DNA from: Pseudomonas anguilliseptica
GTDB lineage: Bacteria > Pseudomonadota > Gammaproteobacteria > Pseudomonadales > Pseudomonadaceae
DNA: 64,000 nt
Assembly: GCF_021375795.1 (NCBI RefSeq)
Contig: NZ_JAEIOI010000005.1
Span: 175,348 to 239,347 of the forward strand
Direction of reading: 5' to 3'
Shown here: one piece after another, positions 27,000-36,904 of the stretch
How the letters are laid out: each line of letters begins with the position of its first letter
Numbering within the stretch: the stretch's first letter is position 1
Made by a program: the position numbers and the translations under genes
Notes under the pieces: model-generated
What the model saw: only the letters and a program-made list of their open reading frames with translations
Databases searched by the model: none
Told to the model about the DNA's origin: nothing

Positions 27000-27854
27000 T
27001 CAGTGAATAAGGCCTACGCGGGAGAAGTTCGGCAGGTTGCGCGACTTCGGATCCGGCCAGCTCATCCAGATGGCGAAGGCTTTACCAACAATGTTCTGGT
27101 CCGGCACCATGCCCAGCAAGGGTTTGGGGATAGCTGGATCATTCCAGTAACGGCTGTCGTTGGAGTTGTCGCGGTTGTCGCCCATCATGAAGTAGTAACC
27201 GTTCGGTACCACCCATTCACGCCCTGGTTCAACCCGATAACGCTGCATTTCCTTACGGATCTGGTGCTCTGCCTCGCCCAGTTTTTCGTTGTACAGCGTC
27301 GCACTGCCCAAACTGCCGGGTTCATCACCGATGAGTTTTTGAGCAACCAATTCACCGTTGATGGTCAAACGCTTGTCGCTGCTGTAGGCAATCCGGTCAC
27401 CTGCCAGGCCGACCACGCGCTTGATGTAGTTGATGTTCGGATCGCTGGGGTAGCGGAACACCATCACATCACCGCGCTGCGGATCGCCCACCTCAATCAC
27501 CTTGGTGTCCAGCACCGGCAGGCGAATGCCATAGGCGAATTTGTTGACCAGAATAAAATCACCCACTTCCAGGGTCGGTTTCATCGACCCCGACGGAATC
27601 TGGAACGGCTCGACCAGAAACGAGCGCAGCACCAGCACAATCGCCAGCACCGGGAAGAACGATTTACCGTACTCCACCAGCAGCGGCTCCTTGTTCAGGC
27701 GCTCCACCACTTTCTCGTCAGGCTCGCTGACTTGCCCATGGTAGGTGGCAATAGCCGCCCGCCGCCGTGGCGCCAGAAAGACCAGATCGAACAACGCCAG
27801 CACACCACAAACGGCGACGGCGATAACCAGCAACAGCGGGAAATTTAGCGACAT
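27000..27854 (-). CDS. lepB: Signal peptidase I (LepB)
   Basis: LepB removes signal peptides from exported proteins at the periplasmic face of the inner membrane. The 284-residue product has two N-terminal membrane segments, then the catalytic Ser90 in IPSGSMKPTL and the general-base Lys145 in YIKRVVGLAGDRI, and a late motif YFMMGDNRDNSNDSRYWN. It starts 5 bases after lepA ends. Confidence 0.97.
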   Translation of the reverse strand: MSLNFPLLLVIAVAVCGVLALFDLVFLAPRRRAAIATYHGQVSEPDEKVVERLNKEPLLVEYGKSFFPVLAIVLVLRSFLVEPFQIPSGSMKPTLEVGDFILVNKFAYGIRLPVLDTKVIEVGDPQRGDVMVFRYPSDPNINYIKRVVGLAGDRIAYSSDKRLTINGELVAQKLIGDEPGSLGSATLYNEKLGEAEHQIRKEMQRYRVEPGREWVVPNGYYFMMGDNRDNSNDSRYWNDPAIPKPLLGMVPDQNIVGKAFAIWMSWPDPKSRNLPNFSRVGLIH

Positions 27855-27859
27855 AGGAC

Positions 27860-29659
27860 CTAACTATCCAACCTGAGCACTGCAAGGAAGGCTTCCTGTG
27901 GGATTTCCACGTTGCCGACCTGCTTCATGCGTTTTTTACCGGCCTTCTGCTTTTCCAGCAGCTTGCGTTTACGGCTGACGTCACCACCATAGCACTTGGC
28001 CAATACGTTCTTGCGCAGCGCCTTGACCGTAGTCCGTGCGACGATCTGGCCACCGATGGCCGCCTGAATCGCCACATCGAACATCTGCCGAGGAATCAGC
28101 TCTTTCATCTTCTCGGTCAACTGCCGGCCTTTGTAATGGGCGTTGTCCTTGTGCACGATCAGCGCCAACGCATCGACCTTGTCACCGTTGATCAACACAT
28201 CCAGCTTGACCAGATTGGCCGACTGGTAGCGATCAAAATGGTAATCCAGCGACGCATAGCCGCGGCTGGTGGACTTCAGGCGGTCGAAGAAATCGAGCAC
28301 CACTTCGTTCATCGGCAGGTCGTAGCGAACCTGAACCTGGGAACCGAGGAACTGCATGTCACGCTGTACACCGCGTTTCTCGATACACAGGGTAATCACG
28401 TTACCCAGGTGTTCCTGCGGCACCAGAATCGTGGCCTGGACGATCGGCTCGCGGAAGTCTTCTACGGACGAAACATCCGGAAGTTTGGACGGGTTATCGA
28501 CGTAGATCGTCTCGCCGTTTTTCAGCGCCACTTCGAAGATTACGCTTGGCGCCGTGGTGATCAGATCCAGGTTGTACTCGCGCTCCAGGCGTTCCTGAAT
28601 GATCTCCATATGCAGCATGCCGAGGAAACCGCAACGGAAGCCAAAGCCCAGAGCATCGGAACTTTCTGGCGAATACTGCAGCGACGAATCGTTCAGCGTG
28701 AGTTTCTGCAGGGCATCGCGGAAGTCTTCGAAATCATCCGAGCTGACCGGGAACAGGCCGGCGTAGACCTGCGGCTGGATACGTTTGAAACCCGGCAGCA
28801 CTTCGACGTCTGGCGTCGAATTCAAGGTCAGGGTATCGCCCACCGGCGCACCATGAATGTCCTTGATGCTGGCGATGATAAAGCCCACTTCACCGGCCTT
28901 GAGATCGGCGGTAGCAGTGTGTTTCGGGTTGAACACACCAACGCTGTCGACCAAGTGCACCTTGCCGGTGGACTTGACCAGAATCTTGTCGCCCTTTTTC
29001 ACCCGGCCCTGACGCACACGCACCAGGGAGACTACGCCCAGGTAGTTATCAAACCAGGAGTCAATGATCAGCGCTTGCAGCGGCGCATCAATTTCACCCG
29101 TCGGCGCGGGGATCGTCTGCACCAGCCGCTCAAGCACCTCATCCACACCCAGGCCAGTCTTGGCACTACAGGTCACGGCATCGGTGGCATCGATACCGAT
29201 GATTTTTTCAATCTCTTCTTTAACCCGCTCGGGTTCGGCCTGGGGCAAATCGATTTTGTTCAGTACCGGCATGACCTCAAGGCCTTGCTCGATGGCGGTG
29301 TAGCAGTTAGCCACTGACTGCGCTTCTACGCCCTGCCCGGCATCGACCACCAGCAGTGCACCTTCACAGGCAGCCAGGGAGCGGCTGACTTCATAGGTGA
29401 AGTCGACGTGACCGGGGGTATCAATAAAGTTCAGCTGGTAGGTAACGCCGTCACGGGCCTTGTAGTACAGGGTGACGCTGTGCGCCTTGATGGTGATCCC
29501 GCGCTCGCGTTCAAGGTCCATGGAGTCCAGCACCTGGGCTTCCATCTCACGGTCAGCCAGGCCGCCACACATCTGGATAAACCGGTCAGCCAGGGTCGAC
29601 TTGCCATGGTCAATGTGGGCGATGATGGAGAAATTGCGGATATGACTCAAATCACTCAC
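27860..29659 (-). CDS. lepA: Elongation factor 4 (LepA)
   Basis: LepA/EF4 is a ribosome-associated GTPase that influences translation and initiation efficiency. The 599-residue length is the family norm. The G domain has [21 protein letters not shown] and NKIDLP. The LepA-specific C-terminal domain with [28 protein letters not shown] is present. The start appears to be GTG at 29659. Confidence 0.97.
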   Translation of the reverse strand: MSDLSHIRNFSIIAHIDHGKSTLADRFIQMCGGLADREMEAQVLDSMDLERERGITIKAHSVTLYYKARDGVTYQLNFIDTPGHVDFTYEVSRSLAACEGALLVVDAGQGVEAQSVANCYTAIEQGLEVMPVLNKIDLPQAEPERVKEEIEKIIGIDATDAVTCSAKTGLGVDEVLERLVQTIPAPTGEIDAPLQALIIDSWFDNYLGVVSLVRVRQGRVKKGDKILVKSTGKVHLVDSVGVFNPKHTATADLKAGEVGFIIASIKDIHGAPVGDTLTLNSTPDVEVLPGFKRIQPQVYAGLFPVSSDDFEDFRDALQKLTLNDSSLQYSPESSDALGFGFRCGFLGMLHMEIIQERLEREYNLDLITTAPSVIFEVALKNGETIYVDNPSKLPDVSSVEDFREPIVQATILVPQEHLGNVITLCIEKRGVQRDMQFLGSQVQVRYDLPMNEVVLDFFDRLKSTSRGYASLDYHFDRYQSANLVKLDVLINGDKVDALALIVHKDNAHYKGRQLTEKMKELIPRQMFDVAIQAAIGGQIVARTTVKALRKNVLAKCYGGDVSRKRKLLEKQKAGKKRMKQVGNVEIPQEAFLAVLRLDS

Positions 29660-29810
29660 GGATCAACACTCAAAAAGGTCGCAGGCGACTGCCCGCCGAA
29701 AATAGCCGCGAAGTGTACCTGAAAGCCGCCTGGCGCGTCATCAAGGCCGCGTCGCAGGATAAGGTCTGGAGGTTTCAGCGCAAGCGGTGCAACGCCAATA
29801 GCCCTAAGCA

Positions 29811-29834
29811 AAAGGGCGACCGAAGTCGCCCTTT
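29811..29834 (-). terminator. Terminator after mucD with UUCG tetraloop
   Basis: The 10-bp stem AAAGGGCGAC/GTCGCCCTTT closes a TTCG loop on the minus strand and is followed by TGCTTAGGG. It lies just after the mucD stop (29850), ending the algU-mucABCD unit before lepA. Confidence 0.8.
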
Positions 29835-29849
29835 ACGCCACTGTGCGTA

Positions 29850-31286
29850 TCAGTCCGCCAGCTTGAAGGTGATAAAGCTGGCACGTCCCTGACGCAAGAC
29901 GCGCATCGATACCGAGCGGTTCTTCGGCAGCGCTTGCGCCACCTCGGTAAAGGTCTTGGCCGAGTTGATCGCCTGATTGTTCAGGTGAGTGATCACATCA
30001 CCTGGGCGCAGACCAATCAAAGCAGCTGGACCATCCTGCACCTCGGAGATTGCCACTCCACCTTTCAGATCAAGGGTTTTCTTCTGCTCAGCAGTCAACT
30101 CAACCACCTTGACGCCAAGACGGTTGCTGCTGCGTTCCACACCCGGCGCCGCAGTGCCAGCCAATGCATCGCCCTCTACCGGCAACGCGCCAATGCTCAG
30201 TTTCAGCTTCTTGCGCGCACCGTCACGCACCACATCCAGCTCAGCCGTGGAGCCGGGCTTGAGAGCACCGACCAGGTGCGGCAAATCCGCCGACATGATG
30301 ATCGGCTTACCATCCAGACTGAGGATCACATCCCCCACCTGCAGGCCGCCTTTGGCAGCAGGCCCGTCTTCCAGCACCTGAGCCACCAGCGCACCAGCCG
30401 GTTTATCCAGCCCGAACGATTCGGCCAGATCCTTGTTCACTTCCTGAATCACCACACCCAACCAGCCACGACTGACCTTGCCATCAGCCTTGAGCTGATC
30501 AGCCACATCCATCGCCACGCTCATGGGAATGGCGAACGACAGGCCCATAAAACCGCCGGAACGGGTGAAAATCTGCGAGTTGATGCCTACCACTTCACCG
30601 GCCAGGTTGAACAGCGGACCACCGGAGTTACCCGGGTTGATGGCCACGTCCGTCTGGATGAACGGCACATAGCTCTCGTTTGGCAGGCTACGACCCTTGG
30701 CGCTGACGATACCGGCGGTCACCGAATGATCGAAGCCAAACGGCGACCCGATGGCCAGCACCCACTCACCTACTTTGAGGTCTTCCGACTTGCCCAGCTT
30801 GACGGTTGGCAAGCCCTGACCTTCGACCTTGAGCAAGGCCACGTCACTGCGCGGATCAGTGCCCACCAGCTTGGCTTCAAGCTCACTGCGATCCGACAGA
30901 CGCACGATGATTTCATCGGCATCGGCAATCACGTGATTGTTGGTTAGTACGTAGCCATCAGCGGAAATGATAAAGCCCGAGCCGAGCGACTGGGCCTCGC
31001 GCTGCCGACCACCGCCAGGCGCGCGTGGTACCTGCGGGATATTGCGCTCGAAGAACTCGCGGAACATCGGCGGCATGCCTTCCAGATCCGGCATATTGAG
31101 CTGCCCGCCCCCAGCAACCGTACGCTCCGGCATTTTCTGCCGCGTACTGATGTTCACCACCGCAGGTGAGGCCTGCTCAACCAGTTCGGTGAAATCCGGC
31201 AGGCTTGCCTGGGCGACCAGCGCCTGCCCCAAGAGCAGCATGGCAAACACTGCAGACAGTGAAGATTTCAGACCAAGCTTCGACAT
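29850..31286 (-). CDS. mucD: Periplasmic serine endoprotease MucD (DegP-like)
   Basis: MucD is the HtrA-type protease that removes misfolded envelope proteins and dampens AlgU activation. The 478-residue product has a signal peptide, a trypsin-like domain with His (TNNHVIADADEI), Asp (DPRSDVALLK) and Ser (NPGNSGGPLF), and two PDZ domains (about 265-360 and 375-470). ATG 31286 follows a GGGGAG site; the frame extends upstream without support. Confidence 0.95.
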   Translation of the reverse strand: MSKLGLKSSLSAVFAMLLLGQALVAQASLPDFTELVEQASPAVVNISTRQKMPERTVAGGGQLNMPDLEGMPPMFREFFERNIPQVPRAPGGGRQREAQSLGSGFIISADGYVLTNNHVIADADEIIVRLSDRSELEAKLVGTDPRSDVALLKVEGQGLPTVKLGKSEDLKVGEWVLAIGSPFGFDHSVTAGIVSAKGRSLPNESYVPFIQTDVAINPGNSGGPLFNLAGEVVGINSQIFTRSGGFMGLSFAIPMSVAMDVADQLKADGKVSRGWLGVVIQEVNKDLAESFGLDKPAGALVAQVLEDGPAAKGGLQVGDVILSLDGKPIIMSADLPHLVGALKPGSTAELDVVRDGARKKLKLSIGALPVEGDALAGTAAPGVERSSNRLGVKVVELTAEQKKTLDLKGGVAISEVQDGPAALIGLRPGDVITHLNNQAINSAKTFTEVAQALPKNRSVSMRVLRQGRASFITFKLAD

Positions 31287-31314
31287 ACAACTCCCCATCA
31301 GGCCAGCAAAAGTC

Positions 31315-31767
31315 TTAAAAGGTGGCAGCCCCGGCAAGCAAGGCACGCAATACCACAGGTTGCAAAGCAGGATCCGCTGCGACCTGCCGACTGCGCCAAC
31401 GCACGCCAGCACAAGCCCCAACAAAACCACACAGCGCGCTAAGAATCACCCAAGGCTCACTCAGCGCCAGCTGCTCAGCCAGTACTGCCGCAGCAAACAA
31501 GCCTAACAACGGCAGCAGATAAACCAGTAACGAGCCGCGAACCAGCAGCTCTTCACGGACACCGATTACCACAGAATCACCGACATTCAGACGCAGGTCC
31601 GACAACGCACGCACATGACCGCGCTTGCCGGCCACACCCAACTGATCAAGCAGCCCCTGACCACAACCGGCCTTGACCGAGCAACTTGAGCAGGTGCTTT
31701 GACGCAGCGTTTCGACCCACACCGCACCGGTCTCAACAGCGATCACCCGCCCCTGCTCTTCAATCAC
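31315..31767 (-). CDS. mucC: RseC/MucC-family membrane protein
   Basis: The 150-residue product has an N-terminal cytoplasmic domain with the conserved Cys cluster CSSCSVKAGCGQG and two membrane segments at about 80-118. MucC/RseC modulates the sigma-E/AlgU pathway, and the family is also linked to SoxR reduction. The start is GTG at 31767, overlapping mucB in GTGA. Its place between mucB and mucD matches the algU operon. Confidence 0.9.
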   Translation of the reverse strand: MIEEQGRVIAVETGAVWVETLRQSTCSSCSVKAGCGQGLLDQLGVAGKRGHVRALSDLRLNVGDSVVIGVREELLVRGSLLVYLLPLLGLFAAAVLAEQLALSEPWVILSALCGFVGACAGVRWRSRQVAADPALQPVVLRALLAGAATF

Positions 31768-32711
31768 GGGGCAACCTCGGCAGCAGAACGCATCGACAAC
31801 GCGACCCGCTCAGCGGTACCCAGCGGAATCTCACCAACAACGGTCACCATGACATCGCCATCTGCGGTTTTCAGCCGCCGCGAAACCGCCACGGTAGGGC
31901 CCAACTGGGTACGCACATCTTCAACAGCAGCCCCGCGCAGGGGCTCCATAAATACTGAGAAACGTGCCAGACCATCGCCATACACCTGACAGGCAACCGG
32001 CTCATCCGAGGCGGGACTGCGGCGCTGAGTCACCGAACTCAAACTGAAACCGGGCGGCAGCCAATCTGAACGCCAAGCCTCAGCCACCTCGGTCTGGGCC
32101 GGTGAAAAACGTACGGGGCGGCAACCCGCACCAGGCTGCAGATTTGCATCGGCGGGTAATTCTGTTTGCAGATAAGTGAACTGGAAACGTTCGAGTAACT
32201 GCCCCTTGTCGTTAACCAGCAGGGACTTGAGCGGGAGTCCCGTCTGCTGATCAAGGTGCAGTTCAATGCCATAACGATGCTGGTCACGAGGCACCAAGGC
32301 CAGTACACGGGTAGCACGACCGGCCACGCGCGAGTCGCCCAGAACACGCAACTCGTACCACTCAGCCAGCTGCGCGGCATTCAGCTCACGGGTTGGCCAC
32401 AACTGGCTATCAACCAACTGGTCGGCCAGCGCACCACTGGCACACTGCACACGACCATCTACACGCAGCACCTCCTGGGCAGAACCATCAAGCTGCAGAA
32501 GGCGTTCACGCAAAGTGCCATCACCACCAACCTGATGCCAGATGCTGTGCGTGGAAAAACTGCCATTACGCTCATAAACGAAGGTGCCGTTGAAACTTTG
32601 CGTGCGCTCGGCATCGACCAAACGCTGCAACAGCGCAGCACCATCATCAGCCACTGCAGGCAGCACCAGGCAGCTGCCCAACAGTAGAACGCTTAAAGGA
32701 ATAAAGCGCAT
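31764..32711 (-). CDS. mucB: Sigma-E regulator MucB (RseB-like)
   Basis: MucB is a periplasmic protein that binds MucA, shields it from AlgW cleavage and senses lipids or LPS. The 315-residue product has a signal peptide (cleavage after AVA), the large RseB domain (FNGTFVYERNG... through about residue 195) and the smaller C-terminal domain. It is 23 bases after mucA. Confidence 0.94.
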   Translation of the reverse strand: MRFIPLSVLLLGSCLVLPAVADDGAALLQRLVDAERTQSFNGTFVYERNGSFSTHSIWHQVGGDGTLRERLLQLDGSAQEVLRVDGRVQCASGALADQLVDSQLWPTRELNAAQLAEWYELRVLGDSRVAGRATRVLALVPRDQHRYGIELHLDQQTGLPLKSLLVNDKGQLLERFQFTYLQTELPADANLQPGAGCRPVRFSPAQTEVAEAWRSDWLPPGFSLSSVTQRRSPASDEPVACQVYGDGLARFSVFMEPLRGAAVEDVRTQLGPTVAVSRRLKTADGDVMVTVVGEIPLGTAERVALSMRSAAEVAP

Positions 32712-32734
32712 GCGACTCCTTAACCGAAGAGCAG

Positions 32735-33328
32735 TTAACGATTTTCCAGGCTAGCCGCACGCGCGTAGGGCAGCGCGCCTTCGTTAGTGCCCATCGCGGC
32801 CTGCTGCGCATGCTGACGCAGATAGGCGGGTAGACGCTGCTCATGCCAACCCGGCTGGCCTTCGCCCACTGCACTGGCAGCCGGAGCGGCCTGTTCTTCA
32901 GAGGTATTAAAGCCTGCCAGCATGGCCGGGCCACTGACTTGCGGAATATTCAGCACAGGCTGAGACGCCTGTTGAGCCAACTGTGCACCGGTGATGTCGT
33001 CCTGATTATAGAAACGCACACCTGCCAGAACAGCGACCGTGACCGACGCCGCAACCGCCAGACGCCCAACAGTGCGCCAAGGGCCACGCGGCACCTGGCT
33101 TACCGCAGGCACTGGCTCATCCGCCAGAGCTGCCGAGACAGCAGCCGCAATATCCAGGCGCGGCTCGAGCAGTTCTTTGTGCATCACGGCGCGAGCAATC
33201 TGGTAACGCGACCAGGTGGCACGCAGTTCAGGGTCATCGCTGGCTGCCAGCACGCGCCTCAGCTCCAGTTCGTCCGCTTGGTTATCCATTACCGCGGACA
33301 GCGATTCCTGCAGGGTTTCACGACTCAT
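32735..33328 (-). CDS. mucA: Anti-sigma factor MucA
   Basis: MucA holds AlgU at the inner membrane. The 197-residue product has the cytoplasmic sigma-binding domain (LQESLSAVMDNQADELELRRVL...), one membrane segment at about 86-104 and a periplasmic tail that binds MucB. The frame is intact with no truncation of the kind seen in mucoid P. aeruginosa isolates, so this strain should not be mucoid through mucA. Confidence 0.95.
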   Translation of the reverse strand: MSRETLQESLSAVMDNQADELELRRVLAASDDPELRATWSRYQIARAVMHKELLEPRLDIAAAVSAALADEPVPAVSQVPRGPWRTVGRLAVAASVTVAVLAGVRFYNQDDITGAQLAQQASQPVLNIPQVSGPAMLAGFNTSEEQAAPAASAVGEGQPGWHEQRLPAYLRQHAQQAAMGTNEGALPYARAASLENR

Positions 33329-33366
33329 GGCGGTTCCTCTCTTGGCTGACGCCGCTGTCTTTAGGC

Positions 33367-33942
33367 TTACTGCAACAAAGGTTGCAGGGATTTATCAATG
33401 GCCTCACGCGCCCGGAAAATTCGCGAACGCACGGTACCAACCGGACACTGCATGACGCTGGCAATGTCTTCGTAACTCAGACCATCAAATTCACGCAAGG
33501 TTAGCGCTGTGCGTAAATCTTCTGGCAATTGCTCGATGCTGCGATGCACCGTGGCCTCGATCTCATCGCGCAACAGTGCACGTTCCGGCGACTCGATGTC
33601 CTTGAGGGCATGATCACCATCATAGAACTCGGCATCCTCTGCACTCACATCACTGTCTGGCGGCCGCCGACCACGGGAAACCAGGTGGTTCTTCGCCGTG
33701 TTGATGGCGATACGGTACAGCCAGGTATAGAACGCACTGTCACCGCGAAAGTTACCCAACGCTCGGTATGCTTTAACGAAGGCTTCCTGCGCCACATCCT
33801 GTGCCTCATGGGTGTCATGCACAAAACGCACGATCAACCCGAGAATCTTGTGCTGATACTTCAGCACCAACAGATCGAACGCCCGCTTATCGCCACGCTG
33901 CACGCGCTCGACCAGCTGCTGATCTTCTTCCTGGGTTAGCAT
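33367..33942 (-). CDS. algU: ECF sigma factor AlgU (RpoE/sigma-22)
   Basis: AlgU directs the envelope-stress and alginate regulons. The 191-residue product has region 2 (LVLKYQHKILGLIVRFVHDTHEAQDVAQEAFVKAYRAL) and region 4 (LTLREFDGLSYEDIASVMQCPVGTVRSRIFRAREAI). It is two residues shorter than I recall for P. aeruginosa, at the C-terminus. ATG 33942 follows a GAGGAG site. Two AlgU-type promoters upstream indicate autoregulation. Confidence 0.97.
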   Translation of the reverse strand: MLTQEEDQQLVERVQRGDKRAFDLLVLKYQHKILGLIVRFVHDTHEAQDVAQEAFVKAYRALGNFRGDSAFYTWLYRIAINTAKNHLVSRGRRPPDSDVSAEDAEFYDGDHALKDIESPERALLRDEIEATVHRSIEQLPEDLRTALTLREFDGLSYEDIASVMQCPVGTVRSRIFRAREAIDKSLQPLLQ

Positions 33943-34000
33943 GAAAACTCCTCATTAGGTTCGAAGGAGTACAACGCCAACCCTTGAATCGGCCTGCCAA

Positions 34001-34028
34001 AGTAGACTTGGGCATTGCGCAAAAGTTC
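34001..34028 (-). promoter_or_regulatory. AlgU-type promoter, proximal, upstream of algU
   Basis: The minus strand has GAACTT (34028-34023), a 16-base spacer and TCTAC (34006-34002). The AlgU consensus is GAACTT-N16/17-TCTGA. It lies about 60 bases upstream of the algU start, as expected for an autoregulated promoter. Confidence 0.75.
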
Positions 34029-34195
34029 TCTCCTTCAAACAAGCTTCCTGCAGAACACTGTAAATCCTGCACGGAACAGCGCAGCAAAGGGACTCCACTG
34101 CTGCGTCGGTAGTCTGGATCACCCGCGTTCAGGCAACAAAACCGCGAGCCCGTTTTAAAACGCCCGATAGGCGAATTTCCACCAAAACAACCGCC

Positions 34196-34223
34196 TATGG
34201 AACCCAGAACACTTAAAAAGTTC
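34196..34223 (-). promoter_or_regulatory. AlgU-type promoter, distal, upstream of algU
   Basis: The minus strand has GAACTT (34223-34218), a 16-base spacer and TCCATA (34201-34196). This fits the GAACTT-N16-TCCAA variant of AlgU promoters. It is about 250 bases from algU, and its -35 faces the nadB promoter region. Confidence 0.65.
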
Positions 34224-34251
34224 CTGAGTAACGTACTTGGTCATAAGCCGG

Positions 34252-34281
34252 CTATTGTGCCGCTCACCCCCTCGATATACT
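34252..34281 (+). promoter_or_regulatory. Probable sigma-70 promoter of nadB
   Basis: The -10 element TATACT is at 34276-34281, 27 bases before the nadB ATG. The -35 is weak: CTATTG (34252-34257) at 18 bases or TTGTGC (34255-34260) at 15. The call relies on the -10 and position. Confidence 0.45.
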
Positions 34282-34308
34282 AGAGACCGCTTTTCGCGGA
34301 ATTCGGAC

Positions 34309-35925
34309 ATGAGCCAACATTATCAACACGACGTTCTGGTTATCGGTAGCGGCGCAGCCGGCCTGACATTGGCCCTGACGCTGCCAGAGCACCTGCGCAT
34401 TGCCGTATTGAGCAAGGGCAACCTGTCCAATGGCTCCACCTACTGGGCCCAAGGTGGCGTGGCTGCAGTACTGGACGACACCGACACTGTCGAATCGCAT
34501 GTTGCCGACACACTCAATGCCGGTGGCGGCCTGTGCCGCGAGGACGCGGTACGCTTCACCGTGGAACACAGCCGTGAAGCTATTCAGTGGTTGATCGACC
34601 AGGGCGTGCCCTTTACCCGCGATGACCAGACTGCCCGCGAGGATGGCGGCTTCGAGTTCCATCTGACCCGCGAAGGCGGCCACAGCCACCGGCGCATCAT
34701 CCATGCGGCCGACGCCACCGGCGCGGCGATCTTCAATACCCTGCTGGAACAGACCAAACAGCGCAGCAATATCGAATTGCTGGAGCAGCGCGTCGCCGTC
34801 GACCTGATCACCGAACGCAAGCTTGGCCTGGACGGCCAGCGCTGCCTGGGCGCCTATGTGCTCAACCGTGCCAGCGGCGAGGTCGACACCTACAGTGCGC
34901 GCTTCGTGATTCTGGCCACCGGCGGCGCCGCCAAGGTTTACCTCTACACCAGCAACCCTGACGGCGCCTGCGGCGATGGCATCGCCATGGCCTGGCGCGC
35001 TGGTTGCCGGGTCGGCAACCTGGAGTTCAACCAGTTCCACCCCACCTGCCTTTACCACCCACAGGCGAAGAGCTTCCTGATCACCGAGGCACTGCGCGGT
35101 GAAGGCGCACTGCTCAAACTGCCCAATGGCGAACGCTTTATGCCGCGCTTCGATGAGCGCGCCGAACTGGCCCCACGCGACATCGTTGCCCGTGCCATCG
35201 ACCATGAGATGAAACGCCTGGGGATCGACTGCGTATTTCTGGATATCAGCCACAAACCGGCTGACTTTGTGAAAACGCACTTCCCCACCGTGTACGAGCG
35301 CTGCCTGGACTTCGGCATCGACATCACCAAAGAACCGATCCCAGTAGTGCCTGCTGCGCACTACACCTGCGGTGGTGTACTGGTCGGCGAGAACGGCCAA
35401 ACCGACGTCCCCGGCCTGTATGCCATCGGCGAGACCAGCTTCACCGGCCTGCACGGGGCCAATCGCATGGCCAGCAACTCGCTGCTTGAATGTTTCGTCT
35501 ATGCCCGCTCGGCAGCGGCTGACATCGTCGCCCAGCTGGATCAGGTGAAAGCCCCGGCAGCGCTGCCCGACTGGGACGCCAGCCAGGTGACCGACTCAGA
35601 CGAGGACGTGATCATTGCGCACAACTGGGACGAGCTGCGCCGCTTTATGTGGGACTACGTTGGCATCGTGCGCACCAACAAGCGCCTGCAACGGGCCGAG
35701 CACCGCGTGCGCCTGCTGCTAGATGAAATCGACGAGTTTTACAGCAACTACAAGGTCAGCCGTGACCTGATCGAGCTGCGCAACCTGGCCCAGGTTGCCG
35801 AATTGATGATTCGCTCAGCCATGCAGCGCCACGAAAGCCGAGGCCTGCATTACACCCTGGACTATCCACAGCAGTTGGCTGAAGCCCAAGACACTATCCT
35901 GCTGCCGCCCACCTATGGCGACTGA
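34309..35925 (+). CDS. nadB: L-aspartate oxidase NadB
   Basis: NadB oxidises L-aspartate to iminoaspartate, the first step of de novo NAD synthesis, with FAD. The 538-residue product has the FAD-binding motif [11 protein letters not shown], the substrate-site [14 protein letters not shown] region, and [21 protein letters not shown] use ATG 34309 ([13 protein letters not shown]). It is divergent from algU, the usual Pseudomonas arrangement. Confidence 0.97.
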   Translation: MSQHYQHDVLVIGSGAAGLTLALTLPEHLRIAVLSKGNLSNGSTYWAQGGVAAVLDDTDTVESHVADTLNAGGGLCREDAVRFTVEHSREAIQWLIDQGVPFTRDDQTAREDGGFEFHLTREGGHSHRRIIHAADATGAAIFNTLLEQTKQRSNIELLEQRVAVDLITERKLGLDGQRCLGAYVLNRASGEVDTYSARFVILATGGAAKVYLYTSNPDGACGDGIAMAWRAGCRVGNLEFNQFHPTCLYHPQAKSFLITEALRGEGALLKLPNGERFMPRFDERAELAPRDIVARAIDHEMKRLGIDCVFLDISHKPADFVKTHFPTVYERCLDFGIDITKEPIPVVPAAHYTCGGVLVGENGQTDVPGLYAIGETSFTGLHGANRMASNSLLECFVYARSAAADIVAQLDQVKAPAALPDWDASQVTDSDEDVIIAHNWDELRRFMWDYVGIVRTNKRLQRAEHRVRLLLDEIDEFYSNYKVSRDLIELRNLAQVAELMIRSAMQRHESRGLHYTLDYPQQLAEAQDTILLPPTYGD

Positions 35926-36346
35926 ATTTCAGGCGCACTCGCAGGCGCCGATGCTGATCGCGACTCAGACTGTCGCGGGCAATGCACAGTGAACGCACGC
36001 GGCGCTGCCCAGCCAGACGAAAGCGCAACAACACAATAAGGGGTAACGCCAGGCTATCGGGATGCAACTCGATGGCCTGCCAGCCCCGCGCAGCGCTGTA
36101 CACCTGCCAGCCATCACTGTTGCAACGTAACGACCGGTAAGCCGAGGGTCGATTAAGCAGCACATGCCGCGGCAATACCCACACCACATGAGCCAAACAG
36201 AACAGCGCACCCAACAGGTGCGCCCACAGAGGCATGACCACCAAAACCAGACTGAGCAGCGCCAGCCCCTGGATCAGGGCATACGCGATCAGCAGCTGGC
36301 GCGACGGCAGCCACTGACACTCAAACCCGTCATTTGGGCTGGACAC
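35894..36346 (-). CDS. ygfX: YgfX-family membrane protein
   Basis: A 150-residue protein with two close membrane segments (about 18-55) and a basic cytoplasmic C-terminal domain ([20 protein letters not shown]...). It resembles YgfX (CptA), first described in E. coli as partner of SdhE (YgfY) and as an inhibitor of FtsZ/MreB; the toxin role is disputed. It starts at GTG 36346, overlapping sdhE by 17 bases, and its 3' end overlaps the end of the convergent nadB by 32 bases. Confidence 0.8.
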   Translation of the reverse strand: MSSPNDGFECQWLPSRQLLIAYALIQGLALLSLVLVVMPLWAHLLGALFCLAHVVWVLPRHVLLNRPSAYRSLRCNSDGWQVYSAARGWQAIELHPDSLALPLIVLLRFRLAGQRRVRSLCIARDSLSRDQHRRLRVRLKFSRHRWAAAG

Positions 36347-36584
36347 GATCCAGGATCATCCGAACCATACGTTTGAGGTCAGCATCTTCCGGCTCGCCGC
36401 GCTGCATAAACCAGCCGAACATGTCCTGATCCTCGCACTCGAGGAGCTTGCGATAGCGCTCGCGATCCGCCTCATCAAGATGCGGATAAACTTCACGAAC
36501 AAAAGGCACCAGCAGTACATCCAGCTCCAGCATGCCGCGGCGGCTGTGCCAGAAAAGACGATTGAGTTCTACTTCATCAACCAC
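36330..36584 (-). CDS. sdhE: FAD assembly factor SdhE
   Basis: SdhE helps attach FAD covalently to succinate dehydrogenase subunit A. The 84-residue product has the family RGxxE-type motif in SRRGMLELD, plus [12 protein letters not shown]. The start is GTG at 36584 with an AGGAG site. It is coupled with ygfX. Placement next to nadB is notable because NadB and SdhA share a flavoprotein fold. Confidence 0.92.
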   Translation of the reverse strand: MVDEVELNRLFWHSRRGMLELDVLLVPFVREVYPHLDEADRERYRKLLECEDQDMFGWFMQRGEPEDADLKRMVRMILDRVQPK

Positions 36585-36599
36585 GGATCAGCTCCTTGG

Positions 36600-36749
36600 A
36601 AAATGGCATTACGCCATTTTTAGCGTCGTTCAGCGACGGCCAGAGGCATGGCCGGCAAAGATGGCAGGCCATAAAAATTGTCTGGAACAATTTTTAACGT
36701 CGCGCAGCGACGGCCTGCAAGGTGGCCGCCACGGATGGCAGGCCATAAA
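36600..36749. repeat. Tandem hairpin repeat, two 60-bp units each with a leader hairpin
   Basis: Two 60-base units (36616-36675 and 36690-36749) share most of their sequence, including TTTTTA-CGTCG-N5-CGACGGCC and GATGGCAGGCCATAAA. Each unit begins in a hairpin: AAAATGGC/GCCATTTT (36600-36620) and AAAAATTGT/ACAATTTTT (36673-36695), both with 5-base loops. The stem bases differ between copies yet stay fully paired. Each unit also holds a CGTCG/CGACG hairpin. No coding potential is visible. It fills the gap between divergent sdhE and ygfZ. Confidence 0.8.
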
Positions 36750-36904
36750 CAAGGCGCGCAGTATACGGGGAAAAGCCCTGCTGTTGACCGCGCTCGTCAG
36801 CCGGACGGTTATTCCTGCAACGAGTCAAGCGCAAGCGCTGACAAGGCGCGAGGCGCACTCTATGATGAGCCCCCTAACTTTTATCCAGCGATACCCAATC
36901 CACC

